A stretch of DNA of 64,000 nt from Nitrospirota bacterium (GCA_029261165.1 JAJDBV010000061.1:1-64000); one strand, 5' to 3'; positions 8,413 through 19,693 are shown, counted from the first letter of the stretch. The notes: generated by a model not told the origin, from the sequence alone. A program made the numbers and translations.

Positions 8413-10008
8413 ATGGCAGACAAAAAGATATTTAACGACCTTGGACTTTCAGAAAAAGTACTGGAGGCGATTCATAAAAAAGGCTTTGAAGAGCCCACTG
8501 CGATTCAAGCCATGACCATCCCCGTCATGCTGCGTGATGATACAAATATCATTGCCCAGGCCCAGACCGGTACAGGCAAGACCGCAGCATTTGGATTGCC
8601 TCTGATAGAAATGATCAACACTGAGTTCAAAGCCGTTCAGGCGCTCATCCTGGTCCCCACACGAGAGCTTGCCATTCAGGTCTCTGAAGAGATCAATTCG
8701 CTCAAAGGGAAAAAGAATATCAAAATCGTTCCAATCTATGGAGGGCAATCCATTGACCAGCAACTCCGCAGACTGAAAAAGGGGGTGCACATTGTCGTTG
8801 GGTCTCCGGGCAGGGTCATTGACCATTTGAACAGAAGAACACTAAAGCTTGGGAAAATCGAACACCTGATCCTTGATGAAGCGGATGAGATGCTGAATAT
8901 GGGCTTCATCGAAGACATAGAAGAAATCATGAAGCATACCAATGAAGACAAAAGAACACTTTTGTTTTCTGCAACCATACCAAGTCGCATAAAGACACTT
9001 GCACGGAAATACATGGATGGATATGAGCTTATTACCGCAAAAACAGAACAACTGACAACCAACTTGACGGAACAAATCTACTTTGAAGTAAAACACGCGG
9101 ATCGCTTTGAAGCGCTCTGCAGAATCATTGATATTGAAGATAACTTTTATTCTATAATTTTTTGCAGGACAAAGATTGACGTTGATTCTGTTTTCAGCCA
9201 CCTGGTGGATAGAGGATATGACGCGGAAGCCCTTCATGGAGACCTTTCTCAGGCACAAAGAGAAAGAACGCTGCTCAAGTTTAAGAACCAAAAAATAAAT
9301 ATTCTTGTCGCCACTGACGTCGCCGCGCGTGGAATTGATGTAAACAACCTCACCCACGTCATCAACTATGCCCTCCCTCAAGATCCGGAAGCCTATGTTC
9401 ATCGAATCGGCCGGACGGGAAGGGCCGGGAATCAGGGCACTGCAATTACCTTTATTACGCCGAGTGAATATAAACGTCTGATGGTCATAAAACGGGTTGC
9501 CAAGACGGACATCAAAAAATCTACAGTGCCCAAGGTTGCGGATATTATTGCGGCCAAGAAGAAAAAGATCACAGATGATCTGTCTTCCACCCTTGAGGGC
9601 GAGATTGATCCTAAATATTATAACTGGGCCAAAAAACTACTTATAGAGCATCATCCCACAGAGATTCTGGCGGCCCTTCTTCACTATTCTTTTGAAGAAG
9701 ATCTGAATCCTGATGTTTATGGCGTCATTAAGGAAGTCGGAGCAAAGGGAAGGCAACTGGATCAGGAAGGGAAAACGAGACTTTTTGTCGCCCTGGGAAA
9801 AAAAGATAAGATGAACGCCAGAAAACTGGTTGAGCTTATTTCAAGCAGAGTCTCCATCAAATCTAAAATGATTAGTGATATACAGGTAATGGACAAGTTC
9901 TCTTTTATCACGGTTCCTTTTGAGAAAGCAGAAAAAATCGTCCTCAGCTTCAAAGAAAAGGGCCGAAAACCCCTGGTCAGCCATTTTAAAAAGACAAAGA
10001 AAAGATAA
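8413..10008 (+). CDS. deaD: DEAD-box ATP-dependent RNA helicase (DeaD/CsdA-like)
   Basis: 531-residue RNA helicase remodelling structured RNAs in ribosome assembly, mRNA turnover and cold adaptation. All helicase motifs are visible: Q motif near PTAIQ, Walker A AQTGTGKT (50-57), PTRELA, GG, SPGRV, DEAD at 155-158, SAT at 186-188, then in the second RecA domain FCRTK, ATDVAARGIDV and HRIGRTGR. After residue ~370 comes a basic linker and a C-terminal domain (about 445-520) with the pattern of the DbpA-type RNA-binding domain, which favours DeaD/CsdA over the short RhlE type. An AGGAAGAG stretch precedes the ATG. A TATACT at 8325-8330 could be a -10 element, but no convincing -35 box was found. 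Confidence 0.92.
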   Translation: MADKKIFNDLGLSEKVLEAIHKKGFEEPTAIQAMTIPVMLRDDTNIIAQAQTGTGKTAAFGLPLIEMINTEFKAVQALILVPTRELAIQVSEEINSLKGKKNIKIVPIYGGQSIDQQLRRLKKGVHIVVGSPGRVIDHLNRRTLKLGKIEHLILDEADEMLNMGFIEDIEEIMKHTNEDKRTLLFSATIPSRIKTLARKYMDGYELITAKTEQLTTNLTEQIYFEVKHADRFEALCRIIDIEDNFYSIIFCRTKIDVDSVFSHLVDRGYDAEALHGDLSQAQRERTLLKFKNQKINILVATDVAARGIDVNNLTHVINYALPQDPEAYVHRIGRTGRAGNQGTAITFITPSEYKRLMVIKRVAKTDIKKSTVPKVADIIAAKKKKITDDLSSTLEGEIDPKYYNWAKKLLIEHHPTEILAALLHYSFEEDLNPDVYGVIKEVGAKGRQLDQEGKTRLFVALGKKDKMNARKLVELISSRVSIKSKMISDIQVMDKFSFITVPFEKAEKIVLSFKEKGRKPLVSHFKKTKKR

Positions 10009-10068
10009 AAACAGACTCCGAACATAACCGCAGTCTATAGTTTGGTCACATTCAGGACAAACCCTGCT

Positions 10069-10362
10069 CTAAGCTCCTTCCCACTCCCCGGGCGTCATGG
10101 CTTTTACGATGAATCCGTGGATGTCCTCCTTCATTTCCTCTTTTAAAATATCGAAGACTATCCGGTTTCGATTGACAAGGGACACGCCTTCAAACTTTTC
10201 TGAAGCGACACGCAGTATATAATGCCCCCCGCCTGTGGCGGCGGCGTGCCCGGCATGCTTCCAACTCTCATCAACAACGTCCACAAAAACCGCCTCCAGC
10301 GATTCTTTCATCTTGCTTTCTATTATTTCCTTTGTTTTCAAAGATCTTTCACTCATATTCAT
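10069..10362 (-). CDS. bolA: BolA-family protein
   Basis: 97-residue small protein of the BolA/YrbA family. In many bacteria these act with monothiol glutaredoxins in iron-sulfur cluster handling, or as DNA-binding regulators of cell shape under stress. Typical features: an N-terminal helix with IIESKMKESL, the strand-turn DESWKHAGH that carries the conserved histidine, then a helix with the NRNRIVFDILKEEM pattern, and the terminal HGFIVKAMTPGEW. Length fits the family exactly. It lies 17 bases downstream of a secreted protein gene on the same strand and may be co-transcribed with it. No glutaredoxin is nearby. Confidence 0.88.
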   Translation of the reverse strand: MNMSERSLKTKEIIESKMKESLEAVFVDVVDESWKHAGHAAATGGGHYILRVASEKFEGVSLVNRNRIVFDILKEEMKEDIHGFIVKAMTPGEWEGA

Positions 10363-10379
10363 CCTTTCTAATCACAAAA

Positions 10380-10931
10380 CTATATTTTAATTGTCGCGCA
10401 ATGACTCACTTCCTCAATAATTTCCGGAGGCGGTGCCGGGACCCGGAAAACCCTCTCCAGATCGAGCCCTTCCACAAAGCTGACGACAACACCCTCCGTC
10501 TTTATCCCCAGCACCAGGGACTGAAATAATTCAAACCCTTCGGTCCCCCCGAGAAAATAGGGGTTCGGTCCGTCATTGATCTTATTTATTTTCCCCTCAC
10601 TCGAACCGGCCAAGGTCTTGATCCAAGCCCTCTGAATCTTGATAGAGGTCACATCGGAAAGATCGATCTTGTGGACATGCCCTGCCGAAACTTTAATCAA
10701 GGTAAAGTAGCGGCCTTCATCTTTTACATCTACAGCCTTCTCCTCAACCAGGGACAGGTTCATGCCGATCACAATCCGGGTTTGCGTGATGCCCGTAAAA
10801 TGAATCACACAGGTGGTCCGCTCTGCCTTTGAGATCACCTGCGCCTGCCAATCGTAGAATTGCACACTCTCGACAGGGGCCGAAGGTTCAGCCAACAAGG
10901 ACACAAATAGGGCCAGGGACAAGAGTCTCAC
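10380..10931 (-). CDS. secreted protein of unknown function
   Basis: 183 residues. The N-terminus (MRLLSLALFVSLLAEPSAPVES) looks like a short Sec signal peptide, so the mature protein should be periplasmic or outer-membrane associated. The rest is predicted mostly beta with alternating hydrophobics, and contains a long acidic-basic middle and a proline cluster APPPEI near the C-terminus. A single cysteine lies close to each end. No family is recognised. It is downstream of guaA with about 100 bases between and upstream of bolA, all on the - strand. Nothing suggests a link with purine synthesis beyond proximity. Confidence 0.6.
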   Translation of the reverse strand: MRLLSLALFVSLLAEPSAPVESVQFYDWQAQVISKAERTTCVIHFTGITQTRIVIGMNLSLVEEKAVDVKDEGRYFTLIKVSAGHVHKIDLSDVTSIKIQRAWIKTLAGSSEGKINKINDGPNPYFLGGTEGFELFQSLVLGIKTEGVVVSFVEGLDLERVFRVPAPPPEIIEEVSHCATIKI

Positions 10932-11037
10932 AATAACCTTTCACGGTGATGGGAGCATGGGACAAGACAAATGTAGCAGGATCGACAGGATCTTTACAAT
11001 AAATGGGGTGGCACCGTCTCACCCATCTAAAATAACA

Positions 11038-12558
11038 TTATTCCCATTCAATCGTACTGGGAGGCTTGGAGGAGATATCGTAAACTACGCGGTTTATCCC
11101 TTTGACCTCATTCATGATCCGGTTTGAAACAAGCTTCAAGACATCATGTGGAAATTCAAACCAGTCAGCCGTCATGCCGTCCGCACTGGTCACAGCCCTG
11201 AGGCCAATGGCGTCTTCGTAGGTCCGTTCATCCCCCATGACACCGACACTCTGAATCGGGAGATACACGGCAAAAGCCTGCCAAATTGACCGGTAAAGGC
11301 CCGCGTTTCGGATCTCTTCCTCAAAGATGGCGTCTGCTTCCCGGAGACGGTCTAGTCGTTCCTTTGTTATTTTCCCCAGGATACGGACGGCCAGACCCGG
11401 CCCGGGAAAGGGATGCCGATATAGAAGCGGCTCCGGAATATCCAGCTTAAGACCCAGCCGTCGGACTTCGTCTTTAAAGAGGGTCCTGAGAGGCTCGACC
11501 GTTTTGAGGCGCATCCTTTTGGGAAGACCGCCGACGTTATGGTGCGTCTTGATCGTTGCAGAGGGTCCCTTTAACGAGACACTTTCGATCACATCAGGAT
11601 AGAGGGTGCCCTGGACCAGATAATCAACACGTCCAAGCCGTTTCGCCTCATCATTGAATATTGAGATAAAGGTTCTTCCGATGATTTTTCGTTTTTTTTC
11701 AGGGTTAATGACGGAAGAAAGCCGCATTAAAAATTGATCGGATGCATCTACACACTTTAAGTTTAACTTTAGATTATTTTTAAAGGTGGTCTTGACCGAT
11801 TTTGCCTCATTTTTTCTTAAAAGTCCATTGTCGACAAAGATACACTTCAGGCGCTTTCCGATCACCCGCTGGACGAGGACCGCAGCGACACTGGAATCCA
11901 CCCCGCCGCTCAGCCCGCAGATGGCCTTTCCCTTTCCAATCTGACGGCTGATCTCTTCCTCCGCTTCATGGATAAACGAACCCATGTCCCAGCTTGGCTT
12001 GCAGCCGCAGATTTTATATAGGAAGTTTTGTAGGATTTTGACCCCGCTCGGGGTATGGGCCACTTCGGGGTGAAATTGAATGGCATAAAAATTCCGCCGC
12101 TTGTCCTCTATTGACGCCGCGGGAGAATTGGCCGTTTGGGCAATGGCATGAAAGTTTGGCGGGAGCGCGTCAATCCGGTCTCCATGACTCATCCAAACCG
12201 GCATCCTTCGGGGCAAGCCCCTGAAAAGGAGGGAGCGTTCAATCAGGGACAATTCGGCACGCCCATATTCCCGCTTGGTGGAACGCCCAACCTTCCCCCC
12301 CACAAGGTGGGTCATGAGCTGCATGCCATAACAAATTCCAAGGACGGGAATGGAGAGATCAAAGATCCCCGCATCGCATCGAGGGGCCTTCCGGCCATAT
12401 ACACTCGCAGGCCCTCCGGACAGGATCAGTCCTGCGGGATGGTGAGCTTTTATTTCATCAAGGGAGAGATGGTGAGGAACAATTTCGGAATAAACCCGGC
12501 TTTCACGGACTCGGCGGGCAATAAGCTGGGTATACTGCGACCCGAAATCAAGAATCAA
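11038..12558 (-). CDS. guaA: GMP synthase (glutamine-hydrolysing)
   Basis: Converts XMP to GMP using ATP and glutamine, the last step of GMP synthesis. The glutamine amidotransferase domain has [16 protein letters not shown] at the N-terminus, nucleophile Cys76 in LGICYGMQ, and His163/Glu165 in HPEVAHT. The ATP pyrophosphatase domain has the P-loop SGGVDSS (217-223). The C-terminal dimerisation domain ends in the family signature [10 protein letters not shown]. About 506 residues, normal length. The start is unusual: no ATG is available. The listed start is TTG 12558, but the frame runs upstream (KILILDFGS pattern) to a CTG at 12576 with AGAGGGG just before it, so initiation a few codons upstream is plausible. 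That upstream sequence is the inverted end of a repeat element. guaB lies upstream on the same strand. Confidence 0.95.
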   Translation of the reverse strand: MILDFGSQYTQLIARRVRESRVYSEIVPHHLSLDEIKAHHPAGLILSGGPASVYGRKAPRCDAGIFDLSIPVLGICYGMQLMTHLVGGKVGRSTKREYGRAELSLIERSLLFRGLPRRMPVWMSHGDRIDALPPNFHAIAQTANSPAASIEDKRRNFYAIQFHPEVAHTPSGVKILQNFLYKICGCKPSWDMGSFIHEAEEEISRQIGKGKAICGLSGGVDSSVAAVLVQRVIGKRLKCIFVDNGLLRKNEAKSVKTTFKNNLKLNLKCVDASDQFLMRLSSVINPEKKRKIIGRTFISIFNDEAKRLGRVDYLVQGTLYPDVIESVSLKGPSATIKTHHNVGGLPKRMRLKTVEPLRTLFKDEVRRLGLKLDIPEPLLYRHPFPGPGLAVRILGKITKERLDRLREADAIFEEEIRNAGLYRSIWQAFAVYLPIQSVGVMGDERTYEDAIGLRAVTSADGMTADWFEFPHDVLKLVSNRIMNEVKGINRVVYDISSKPPSTIEWE

Positions 12559-12564
12559 TATCTT

Positions 12565-12703
12565 GTTACTATCCAGAACGCCCCTCTTTTACTTCATGTC
12601 TGTGTTGCTGTGGTGCTCCAATGCTCACGTATGTATATACGCTGCGCTTGTCCGCTCCTCTTGCCTTGTCCTGAAGCAAAACTGTGGCGTTCTGAATAGT
12701 AAC
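12565..12703. repeat. dispersed repeat, copy B, with 18-bp terminal inverted repeats
   Basis: Ends at 12565-12582 and 12686-12703 are inverted copies matching at 17 of 18 bases. Between them lies a core matching copy A near 5533-5612. The centre has a small CGTAT/ATACG dyad. The element fills nearly all of the guaB-guaA intergenic space, and its left end runs straight into the 5' end of guaA. No protein is encoded. Its compact size, inverted ends and second copy suggest a MITE-like or RNA-structure element. Confidence 0.72.
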
Positions 12704-12725
12704 ATTTTTTCTATCGTTGCGGAAA

Positions 12726-14198
<1,473 letters not shown>

Positions 14199-14283
14199 TC
14201 AGTCTTTCGTTATAGAAAAGTTGATATTACCTAGCATAAACGGTGAATAAGGTCAAGGAAACACTCACATCAGGGTCGCTGAA

Positions 14284-15651
14284 TCAGTTAGCCAAAGAAC
14301 CCCTGGCCAAGTCCTGATCTGTGCGGATGACAAGCCCTTGCAGAGGTGACTCCACCTGAAGGGGACCCCGAGTGCCGATTGCCTCAGATTGCAACCAGAT
14401 CCTCTCCGGCGGAAGTTCATAACGTAAAAGATCCTCGAGAAGGTTTGGAGACGGCGACCCGCCTGGATCGGAGGTAAGAAGGTAGAAGTCGAATTTCGAC
14501 TGGTTTAATTCAAGGAGATCGAGAGAAGTATCAGTCAGCCCTTTCAAGGGATCTACCAGGATAAAATGGGGAATCTCAATGCCAAATTGTATTTCCGGGC
14601 GAACTGATTTGACTGTATTTCGGAGATCTTTCAAGACCTTGTTAATGTAACGGCTTCGCCACCCGACCCAGTGCCAGAATTGTGCCTCCCCGGGAAGGAA
14701 ACGCTTCTTGTCCGATATTTTATCAGGACTTTCGATCATTCGAAAAGGGATGGGCCGCTCCAGGAATAGATCCTCATATTGATTTTGGGCATGCGAGGTC
14801 CATCCTTCATCAGGCCCATAGGAGATCTCTTCAACATAGATACCATCAAATGGATATTGTGCAAGACGATGGTAGATCTGAAGGAGAACACTGGAAACAT
14901 CCTCGTTAAAAATATCAAGCTTGCTCAATGGACGTAAGGTTTCTCCATCTTTTTCATAGCCCTGATCACGCCATTGCGGTCTCCTGTCACTCACTGTACG
15001 AATTTCACGAAAGTCCATTCTCGCAATGACACGAAGACCGTCCCGATGCACGGTATGAATCCACCTTAAAAGAGATCCTTCATCCCTTCGCTGACCTCCA
15101 GACAAAACAAATCGTCCTAATGGCACGCTATATGTCACCGGAAAGATGAGTGTATTGACCCCTTTGTCTTTTAAGGCATGGATCTCCAATTCAAAAAAAT
15201 CCTGCAGGCCCGGATCAAGCGTGGCCGCGATCGTTTTTTTATGGAGCGGGTCAAGACGAAAGAGAAAAGCCTGAGCAAGTTCTTCATGGGGGCTATTTGT
15301 ATAATTTTGCAAAAAAGATCTAAGTTCCCCAAGCGCCAATGTCTTCTCTCCAGCACCCAGGTAGGAATTGACCAGAAACCACTGTGCCTCTTCCAGTATC
15401 GCTGCGCCGGGGTATGCCTCAATGACATCCTGAAGAATCGGAATCGCTTCCTCATATCTCCCCTCCCGATGCGCATCGATTCCCCTCAGCAAATCATTCC
15501 ATGCGCGGTCATCAAATCGCTTGATCGAACGAATACAACCGCTTAATACGAACAGCAGTGCGAGGAATGTAAGTGTCTGTCTGACAAAAACAGAGGATTG
15601 GAAGAACCCCGCTCTGGAAGAACGGGGATTGTGCTCGCTATGCCTATTCAT
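14284..15651 (-). CDS. lipoprotein with TPR-like N-terminus and glycoside-hydrolase-like (PgaB C-terminal type) domain
   Basis: 455 residues. A signal peptide ends in the lipobox LSGC with Cys39, so it is a lipidated envelope protein. Residues ~55-130 form a tetratricopeptide-like helical repeat (GRYEEAIPILQDVIEAYPG) as in BamD/YbgF-type proteins. From about 155 onward the protein resembles the TIM-barrel hydrolase domain of PgaB and related families: a strand with KGVNTLIFPV, later VIARMDFREI, and FDGIYVEEISYG, where the acidic residues could be catalytic. The family assignment is from pattern memory and is tentative. It overlaps the upstream FAD oxidoreductase gene by four bases (ATGA), implying coupled expression. 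The substrate is unknown; a cell-surface polysaccharide is a reasonable guess. Confidence 0.6.
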   Translation of the reverse strand: MNRHSEHNPRSSRAGFFQSSVFVRQTLTFLALLFVLSGCIRSIKRFDDRAWNDLLRGIDAHREGRYEEAIPILQDVIEAYPGAAILEEAQWFLVNSYLGAGEKTLALGELRSFLQNYTNSPHEELAQAFLFRLDPLHKKTIAATLDPGLQDFFELEIHALKDKGVNTLIFPVTYSVPLGRFVLSGGQRRDEGSLLRWIHTVHRDGLRVIARMDFREIRTVSDRRPQWRDQGYEKDGETLRPLSKLDIFNEDVSSVLLQIYHRLAQYPFDGIYVEEISYGPDEGWTSHAQNQYEDLFLERPIPFRMIESPDKISDKKRFLPGEAQFWHWVGWRSRYINKVLKDLRNTVKSVRPEIQFGIEIPHFILVDPLKGLTDTSLDLLELNQSKFDFYLLTSDPGGSPSPNLLEDLLRYELPPERIWLQSEAIGTRGPLQVESPLQGLVIRTDQDLARGSLAN

Positions 15652-17126
15652 TTTGATTTCTCTATCACATCCGCAAGAGTCTTTGCGGCCAGGAAAGAAG
15701 CACCGCCCCCAATGGGTTCGAAAAAATCTGACGGGAGGAGGAAAAGGTTTCTTCCTTCTCTCGGTTGTAGATAATTCAATAGGCCATTCGAGATAGGCTT
15801 GGCCTTATCTCCTAAACGATGCTCAAGCGCCTTCGGGAGGAGTCTCACCGCATCCTCGCCAGCCGGTTGTGGTATCGTTTCACCGGCCTCTTCAATGATT
15901 CCCTTTGAAAAAGGGATTAACCCGTGGAGACGATCAAGAACTCTTTTTCTTAGGTCTTTAAGCCTGGCTGGATCAATCTGCGTTCCAGGCTGCATCATGG
16001 CTGTGACGGAGAGTCCCCGGACCCCTTTGCGGAAGCCTTCTTCCTCTTGAGGCAGACTGAGACGGACGATTAGGGCATCAATGAAGTTCTCTGGGGGGGG
16101 CTTCTCCCATGTCATCACCAGAGTCTCCTTCATTGGGGAAGGGATGATTTCCTCTCGAATATAATAATAAAAGTGAAGCGTTGCATTGGGTTTAGATTGA
16201 GAAACCGTGAACTGTCTGCCCTTGAGAAAAGATCCATCGTCCAGTCTCAGTCCTTCGACAATTCTTCTCCCTTTCATTTCGACATCCAATACTTTTTTAT
16301 TTTTTAGAATTTCTCCTCCCCACCTAAGGATCAGGTTCCGGAGAAAATCGATCACGGTTCGACACCCCCCGAGCACCCGGACACCTCCCCTCTGAAGTCC
16401 TGAGACCAGAATGATGAGGTCATAAGCAGAGATGTCAGACAGATGTTTCCTATAAGCGAAAAGGGCGTGGAGATCGAGATAATCAAGGAAGGGTTTATTA
16501 AATAAATACGGCTCCAAAAAATCAAGCGCCGTTTTACGTTGATAGCGACCAAGCATATTTGCAAAATCACGCCTCTGGCCCCATTCATTCAGGCGATCAC
16601 CGACCCCTTGGAGTTCAAGTTGGGAAAATCGGCCAAGGAAAGGATAAAGTAAGAGATAAATCCGCTCAACTTCTTTTAGATAAGCTTTGATCTCTTTAAT
16701 CTGTCCCCCAAACTCTCTTTTCAGTTCGTCACCATAGTCTTCTTTTCCCGCGTAAACATTCAGACGATGGGTAGATTGTATGACCTGTAAAGATGGATTA
16801 CATTTTTGGTAGACAAGACCGTCTTTCTTTAAATTGGGGATCGGAAGACTCAACTCAGAAAAAAAACCTTCCATTGCGCCTCCCTTCTCAAATCCGAAAT
16901 AGAGATAGGGACCCAGGGCGTAATAGAATGCTTCGTCCGGAACAGTCCTTTCCCGCATTTCTGTCGTATCAAGGAAACAGACCGACCGCCCTCTTTTGCT
17001 TAAGAGAGCCGCTGCGGAAAGTGAAACCAGCCCGTTCCCGACGAAAATGGCATCATAGTGTTTGTTGTTGATTCGCCCTGAGCCTGCGGCAAATTGTGGC
17101 CTATGTCGGTTCTCGCTTTGTGACAC
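15648..17126 (-). CDS. FAD-dependent oxidoreductase, phytoene-desaturase-like
   Basis: 492-residue flavoprotein. Close to the N-terminus is a dinucleotide-binding fold with DAIFVGNGLVSLSAAALLSK followed by an acidic end to the second strand (FLD), the pattern of amine-oxidase/phytoene-dehydrogenase type enzymes, although the first glycine of GxGxxG is shifted (VGNGLVSL). The C-terminal part has a second FAD-contact region with FEPIGGGASFLAAKTLAD near the end, also typical. The substrate is unknown, and no carotenoid genes are nearby. It is translationally coupled to a lipoprotein with a hydrolase-like domain and sits 24 bases downstream of ndk. The conserved-looking pairing suggests a shared pathway, perhaps on a lipid or polyprenyl compound, but that is inference. 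Confidence 0.66.
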   Translation of the reverse strand: MSQSENRHRPQFAAGSGRINNKHYDAIFVGNGLVSLSAAALLSKRGRSVCFLDTTEMRERTVPDEAFYYALGPYLYFGFEKGGAMEGFFSELSLPIPNLKKDGLVYQKCNPSLQVIQSTHRLNVYAGKEDYGDELKREFGGQIKEIKAYLKEVERIYLLLYPFLGRFSQLELQGVGDRLNEWGQRRDFANMLGRYQRKTALDFLEPYLFNKPFLDYLDLHALFAYRKHLSDISAYDLIILVSGLQRGGVRVLGGCRTVIDFLRNLILRWGGEILKNKKVLDVEMKGRRIVEGLRLDDGSFLKGRQFTVSQSKPNATLHFYYYIREEIIPSPMKETLVMTWEKPPPENFIDALIVRLSLPQEEEGFRKGVRGLSVTAMMQPGTQIDPARLKDLRKRVLDRLHGLIPFSKGIIEEAGETIPQPAGEDAVRLLPKALEHRLGDKAKPISNGLLNYLQPREGRNLFLLPSDFFEPIGGGASFLAAKTLADVIEKSK

Positions 17127-17150
17127 GGCACTTTTCCCTTCCGGATCAGG

Positions 17151-17570
17151 TTATCCGTTGAGCGCCAACTGACTGAAGAAATAAGGGATCTCAAAGTCAG
17201 CAGATTCCTTTGAGTCAGATCCATGAACGATATTTTCTTCGATACTTCCGGCTAAATCTGCGCGGATACTCCCCGCTTCGGCCTGCTTCGGGTCGGTCGC
17301 TCCCATCAGAGATCGGTTCTTTAAGATCGCCCCCTCCCCTTCAAGAACCAGGGCGACAAGGGGTCCTGAAGACATAAAGGTCACCAGGCTGCTAAAGAAT
17401 CCTCTTTCCCGGTGAACGGCATAAAAACCTTCTGCTTCTTTTTTTGTCAGGGTTCTCATTTGAATCGCAATCACCTTGAGATTTGCCGCTTCAAATCGAC
17501 GAATCACATCACCGATTACATTCTTGGAAACCCCATCCGGCTTGATCATTGAAAGTGTTCGTTCCGTCAT
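17151..17570 (-). CDS. ndk: nucleoside diphosphate kinase
   Basis: Transfers the gamma-phosphate of ATP to nucleoside diphosphates through a phosphohistidine, keeping NTP and dNTP pools balanced; cytosolic. 139 residues, normal length. It starts [13 protein letters not shown], and the active-site histidine is His116 in ENIVHGSDS, with the Arg and Lys positions of the family ([16 protein letters not shown]) present. A very good ribosome binding site (GGAGGAG) precedes the ATG. It lies between tyrS and an oxidoreductase gene on the - strand. Confidence 0.96.
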   Translation of the reverse strand: MTERTLSMIKPDGVSKNVIGDVIRRFEAANLKVIAIQMRTLTKKEAEGFYAVHRERGFFSSLVTFMSSGPLVALVLEGEGAILKNRSLMGATDPKQAEAGSIRADLAGSIEENIVHGSDSKESADFEIPYFFSQLALNG

Positions 17571-17670
17571 ATCTCCTCCTCATTTTCCGTAATTAAACGA
17601 TTGACCACCCTATCCCGCTCCCTTTGAGCGTGGAATAATAAAACAAATACAGTGCCAAGCGCAGACAATC

Positions 17671-18885
17671 CTATCCTGTCAGCGTATATCGAATCTTCTT
17701 CCCGACTTTCAAATCAAATCGTTCTCCCTTGACGGGAATAATCTCATAATTCGGGTCTGTTATTTTATTTCCGTTGAGTTCCACCGCCCCTTGTTGAACA
17801 AGCCGTCGTGCCTCTCCTTTGCTTTTTGTCCAAGCCTGTTCATAGAGCAAGTCGATCACCCTCTTCGGCGTCAAGGACAACTTGAGCTCTAATTCATGCC
17901 CCCCTGGCGCTTTTCTGCCGACTGTGACATCAAATTGATCCGCCGCCTCACGCGCATGATCCGCACCATGGAAGCGATTGACGAGTAGAGAAGCCAATTT
18001 CAGTTTTGCTTCCATCGGGTGAATGTTTCGCAACTCATCCAAAGAGACTTCGGTTAATAACTCATAGAATCGATGCATCAATTTGTCGGAAACAGACATG
18101 ATCTTTCCAAACATATCAGACGGTTTGCCTTCCAGAGCGATTTCATTTCCAAAGCTCTTGCTCATTTTTCGCACACCATCTGTTCCCTCAAGGAGCGGCA
18201 TGGTCAGAACCACCTGTTGTGGCTGTCCATCCATTTTTTGTAAAGCACGCCCTACCAGGAGGTTGAATTTTTGGTCAGTTCCCCCCAATTCCACATCGGC
18301 CTTTAAAACAACGGAATCATACCCTTGAATCAAGGGGTACAGGAATTCATGTATCCCGATTGGATATTTTGCATTAAATCTCTTTTGGAAATCGTCCCGC
18401 TCGATAATCCGGGCCACCGTATACTTAGAGGCCAGATCGATCAGATCTACAGCCGACATTTCACCCATCCACTCGCTGTTATATCGAATCTCTGTTTTAT
18501 CCGGATCGAGTATTTTAAAGATCTGTTCTTTGTAGGTTTCCGCATTTTTTGTGACCTGTTCCGGGGTGAGCGGCACACGCATCTGAGACCGTCCACTCGG
18601 ATCACCGATCATTCCGGTAAAATCACCGATGAGGAAGATCACCTCATGTCCCAGATCCTGGAACTGTTTCATCTTCTGAAAGAGAACCGTGTGTCCCAGA
18701 TGAAGGTAGGGGGCGGTCGGATCAACACCCAGTTTTATTCTGAGCGGCTTGTTTTCAACAATTGATTTATTAAGCTTTTCTAAGAAGTTATCACGCTGAA
18801 TAACCTCTACTGCTCCGCGACAAAGAAGTGCTTCCTGCGCTTTGGCCTCAACCGAAGTTTTTTTAATCATTTTTTTCCGAATCAA
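17671..18885 (-). CDS. tyrS: tyrosyl-tRNA synthetase
   Basis: Charges tRNA-Tyr with tyrosine. 404-residue class I synthetase: HLGH at 62-65 (HIGH signature), KMSKS at 240-244, and a C-terminal S4 RNA-binding domain (about 340-400) with [17 protein letters not shown]. The HLGH and KMSKS forms place it in the TyrZ-like subgroup rather than the E. coli TyrS type with KFGKT. Its 5' end overlaps the ComEA-like gene by 23 bases. A later ATG at codon 6 would remove most of the overlap. No T-box leader is present. Confidence 0.95.
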   Translation of the reverse strand: MIRKKMIKKTSVEAKAQEALLCRGAVEVIQRDNFLEKLNKSIVENKPLRIKLGVDPTAPYLHLGHTVLFQKMKQFQDLGHEVIFLIGDFTGMIGDPSGRSQMRVPLTPEQVTKNAETYKEQIFKILDPDKTEIRYNSEWMGEMSAVDLIDLASKYTVARIIERDDFQKRFNAKYPIGIHEFLYPLIQGYDSVVLKADVELGGTDQKFNLLVGRALQKMDGQPQQVVLTMPLLEGTDGVRKMSKSFGNEIALEGKPSDMFGKIMSVSDKLMHRFYELLTEVSLDELRNIHPMEAKLKLASLLVNRFHGADHAREAADQFDVTVGRKAPGGHELELKLSLTPKRVIDLLYEQAWTKSKGEARRLVQQGAVELNGNKITDPNYEIIPVKGERFDLKVGKKIRYTLTG

Positions 18886-19312
18886 AAAGAAGGTAAGGGC
18901 TTATCTTTTCCAGCCGTTTTGGACCAATGCCTTTGACTCGAAGTAGATCATCGGCTTGATGAAACGACCCCTTTTTAAGTCGATCCTGCATGATCGCATC
19001 TGCCAGTTTTGGCCCAATACCTGGAAGGGATTCAAGTTCTTTTTGAGAGGCACGATTGACATCAATCGTTTTAAAAATACGCGCTTTCCTCGCTACAGGA
19101 CGACTGGATTGAGAAGAGACGGTTAAAACAGAATTCCGAGAAGCCTGAAGCAACAACAGAGGCCTCTGTCGTTCAGCCCAGAATTTAAAAGCGAAAACAA
19201 AGGATAAAACGATGAAGAGTATTCCAAATTTAAGAAGGGAAGGTTCCTTGGTAATGAAGCGGATGGAACGAAATAAGCTCTTAATGTTCCTCCTTCTGGA
19301 GAAAAGTCTCAT
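18863..19312 (-). CDS. ComEA-like helix-hairpin-helix protein
   Basis: 149 residues: a basic N-terminus, one membrane helix (about residues 28-48, [14 protein letters not shown]), a linker, then a C-terminal DNA-binding helix-hairpin-helix domain (about 80-149) with [19 protein letters not shown] and [12 protein letters not shown]. This is the ComEA layout: ComEA is the membrane-anchored receptor that ratchets incoming DNA across the periplasm in transformation. No other competence gene is adjacent, so the role may also be different. The ATG at 19312 lies inside the end of gcvH (32-base overlap), preceded by GAGGA. The 3' end overlaps tyrS. Confidence 0.78.
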   Translation of the reverse strand: MRLFSRRRNIKSLFRSIRFITKEPSLLKFGILFIVLSFVFAFKFWAERQRPLLLLQASRNSVLTVSSQSSRPVARKARIFKTIDVNRASQKELESLPGIGPKLADAIMQDRLKKGSFHQADDLLRVKGIGPKRLEKISPYLLFDSEKND

Positions 19313-19667
19313 AATCCTCGTCCGTCATCAATTGTTCCAGCTCTTTGGGTTGGTTCATCTCAATCGCTACAATCCAACCATCATGATAGGCATCCTGGTT
19401 AATCAATTCCGGCTTGTCTTCCAAGACCTCGTTGATAGAAACAATTGTACCTCCGACAGGCGCATACAACGGAGATGTTGTTTTGGTTGACTCAATCTCT
19501 GTAATCTCGTCCCCGACCTTAACGACCAGTCCAAGCTTTGGCATCTCCAGATAAACAATGTCCCCCAGGTTTTCCTGGGCGAAATCCGAAATCCCGACAA
19601 CAGCCCTTTTCCCGTTGGCCCTAACCCACTCGTGGTCTTTATGATAGCGAAGATCTTCTGGAATCAT
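19281..19667 (-). CDS. gcvH: glycine cleavage system H protein
   Basis: 128-residue lipoyl carrier protein, which shuttles the aminomethyl group between the P and T proteins of glycine cleavage and in some bacteria feeds lipoate synthesis. It has the typical start RYHKDHEWVR, the barrel with GISDFAQENLGDIVYLE, and the lipoylation lysine K62 in ESTKTTSPLYAPVGG. No gcvT, gcvP or lipoate genes are present in this window, so it is a stand-alone gene here. A promoter (TTGACA, 18 bases, TATATC) lies directly upstream. Confidence 0.94.
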   Translation of the reverse strand: MIPEDLRYHKDHEWVRANGKRAVVGISDFAQENLGDIVYLEMPKLGLVVKVGDEITEIESTKTTSPLYAPVGGTIVSINEVLEDKPELINQDAYHDGWIVAIEMNQPKELEQLMTDEDYETFLQKEEH

Positions 19668-19693
19668 TCATTTTTCCCGGAAATTGGAAATAA

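Noticed and set aside
12136-12699. Long open frame on the + strand opposite guaA
   Set aside because: It is antisense to well-conserved guaA coding sequence, its product has no recognisable domain, and codon use mirrors guaA.
17630-17670. Possible terminator after tyrS (CGCTC/GAGCG stem)
   Set aside because: The stem is only 5 bp and has no T-run.
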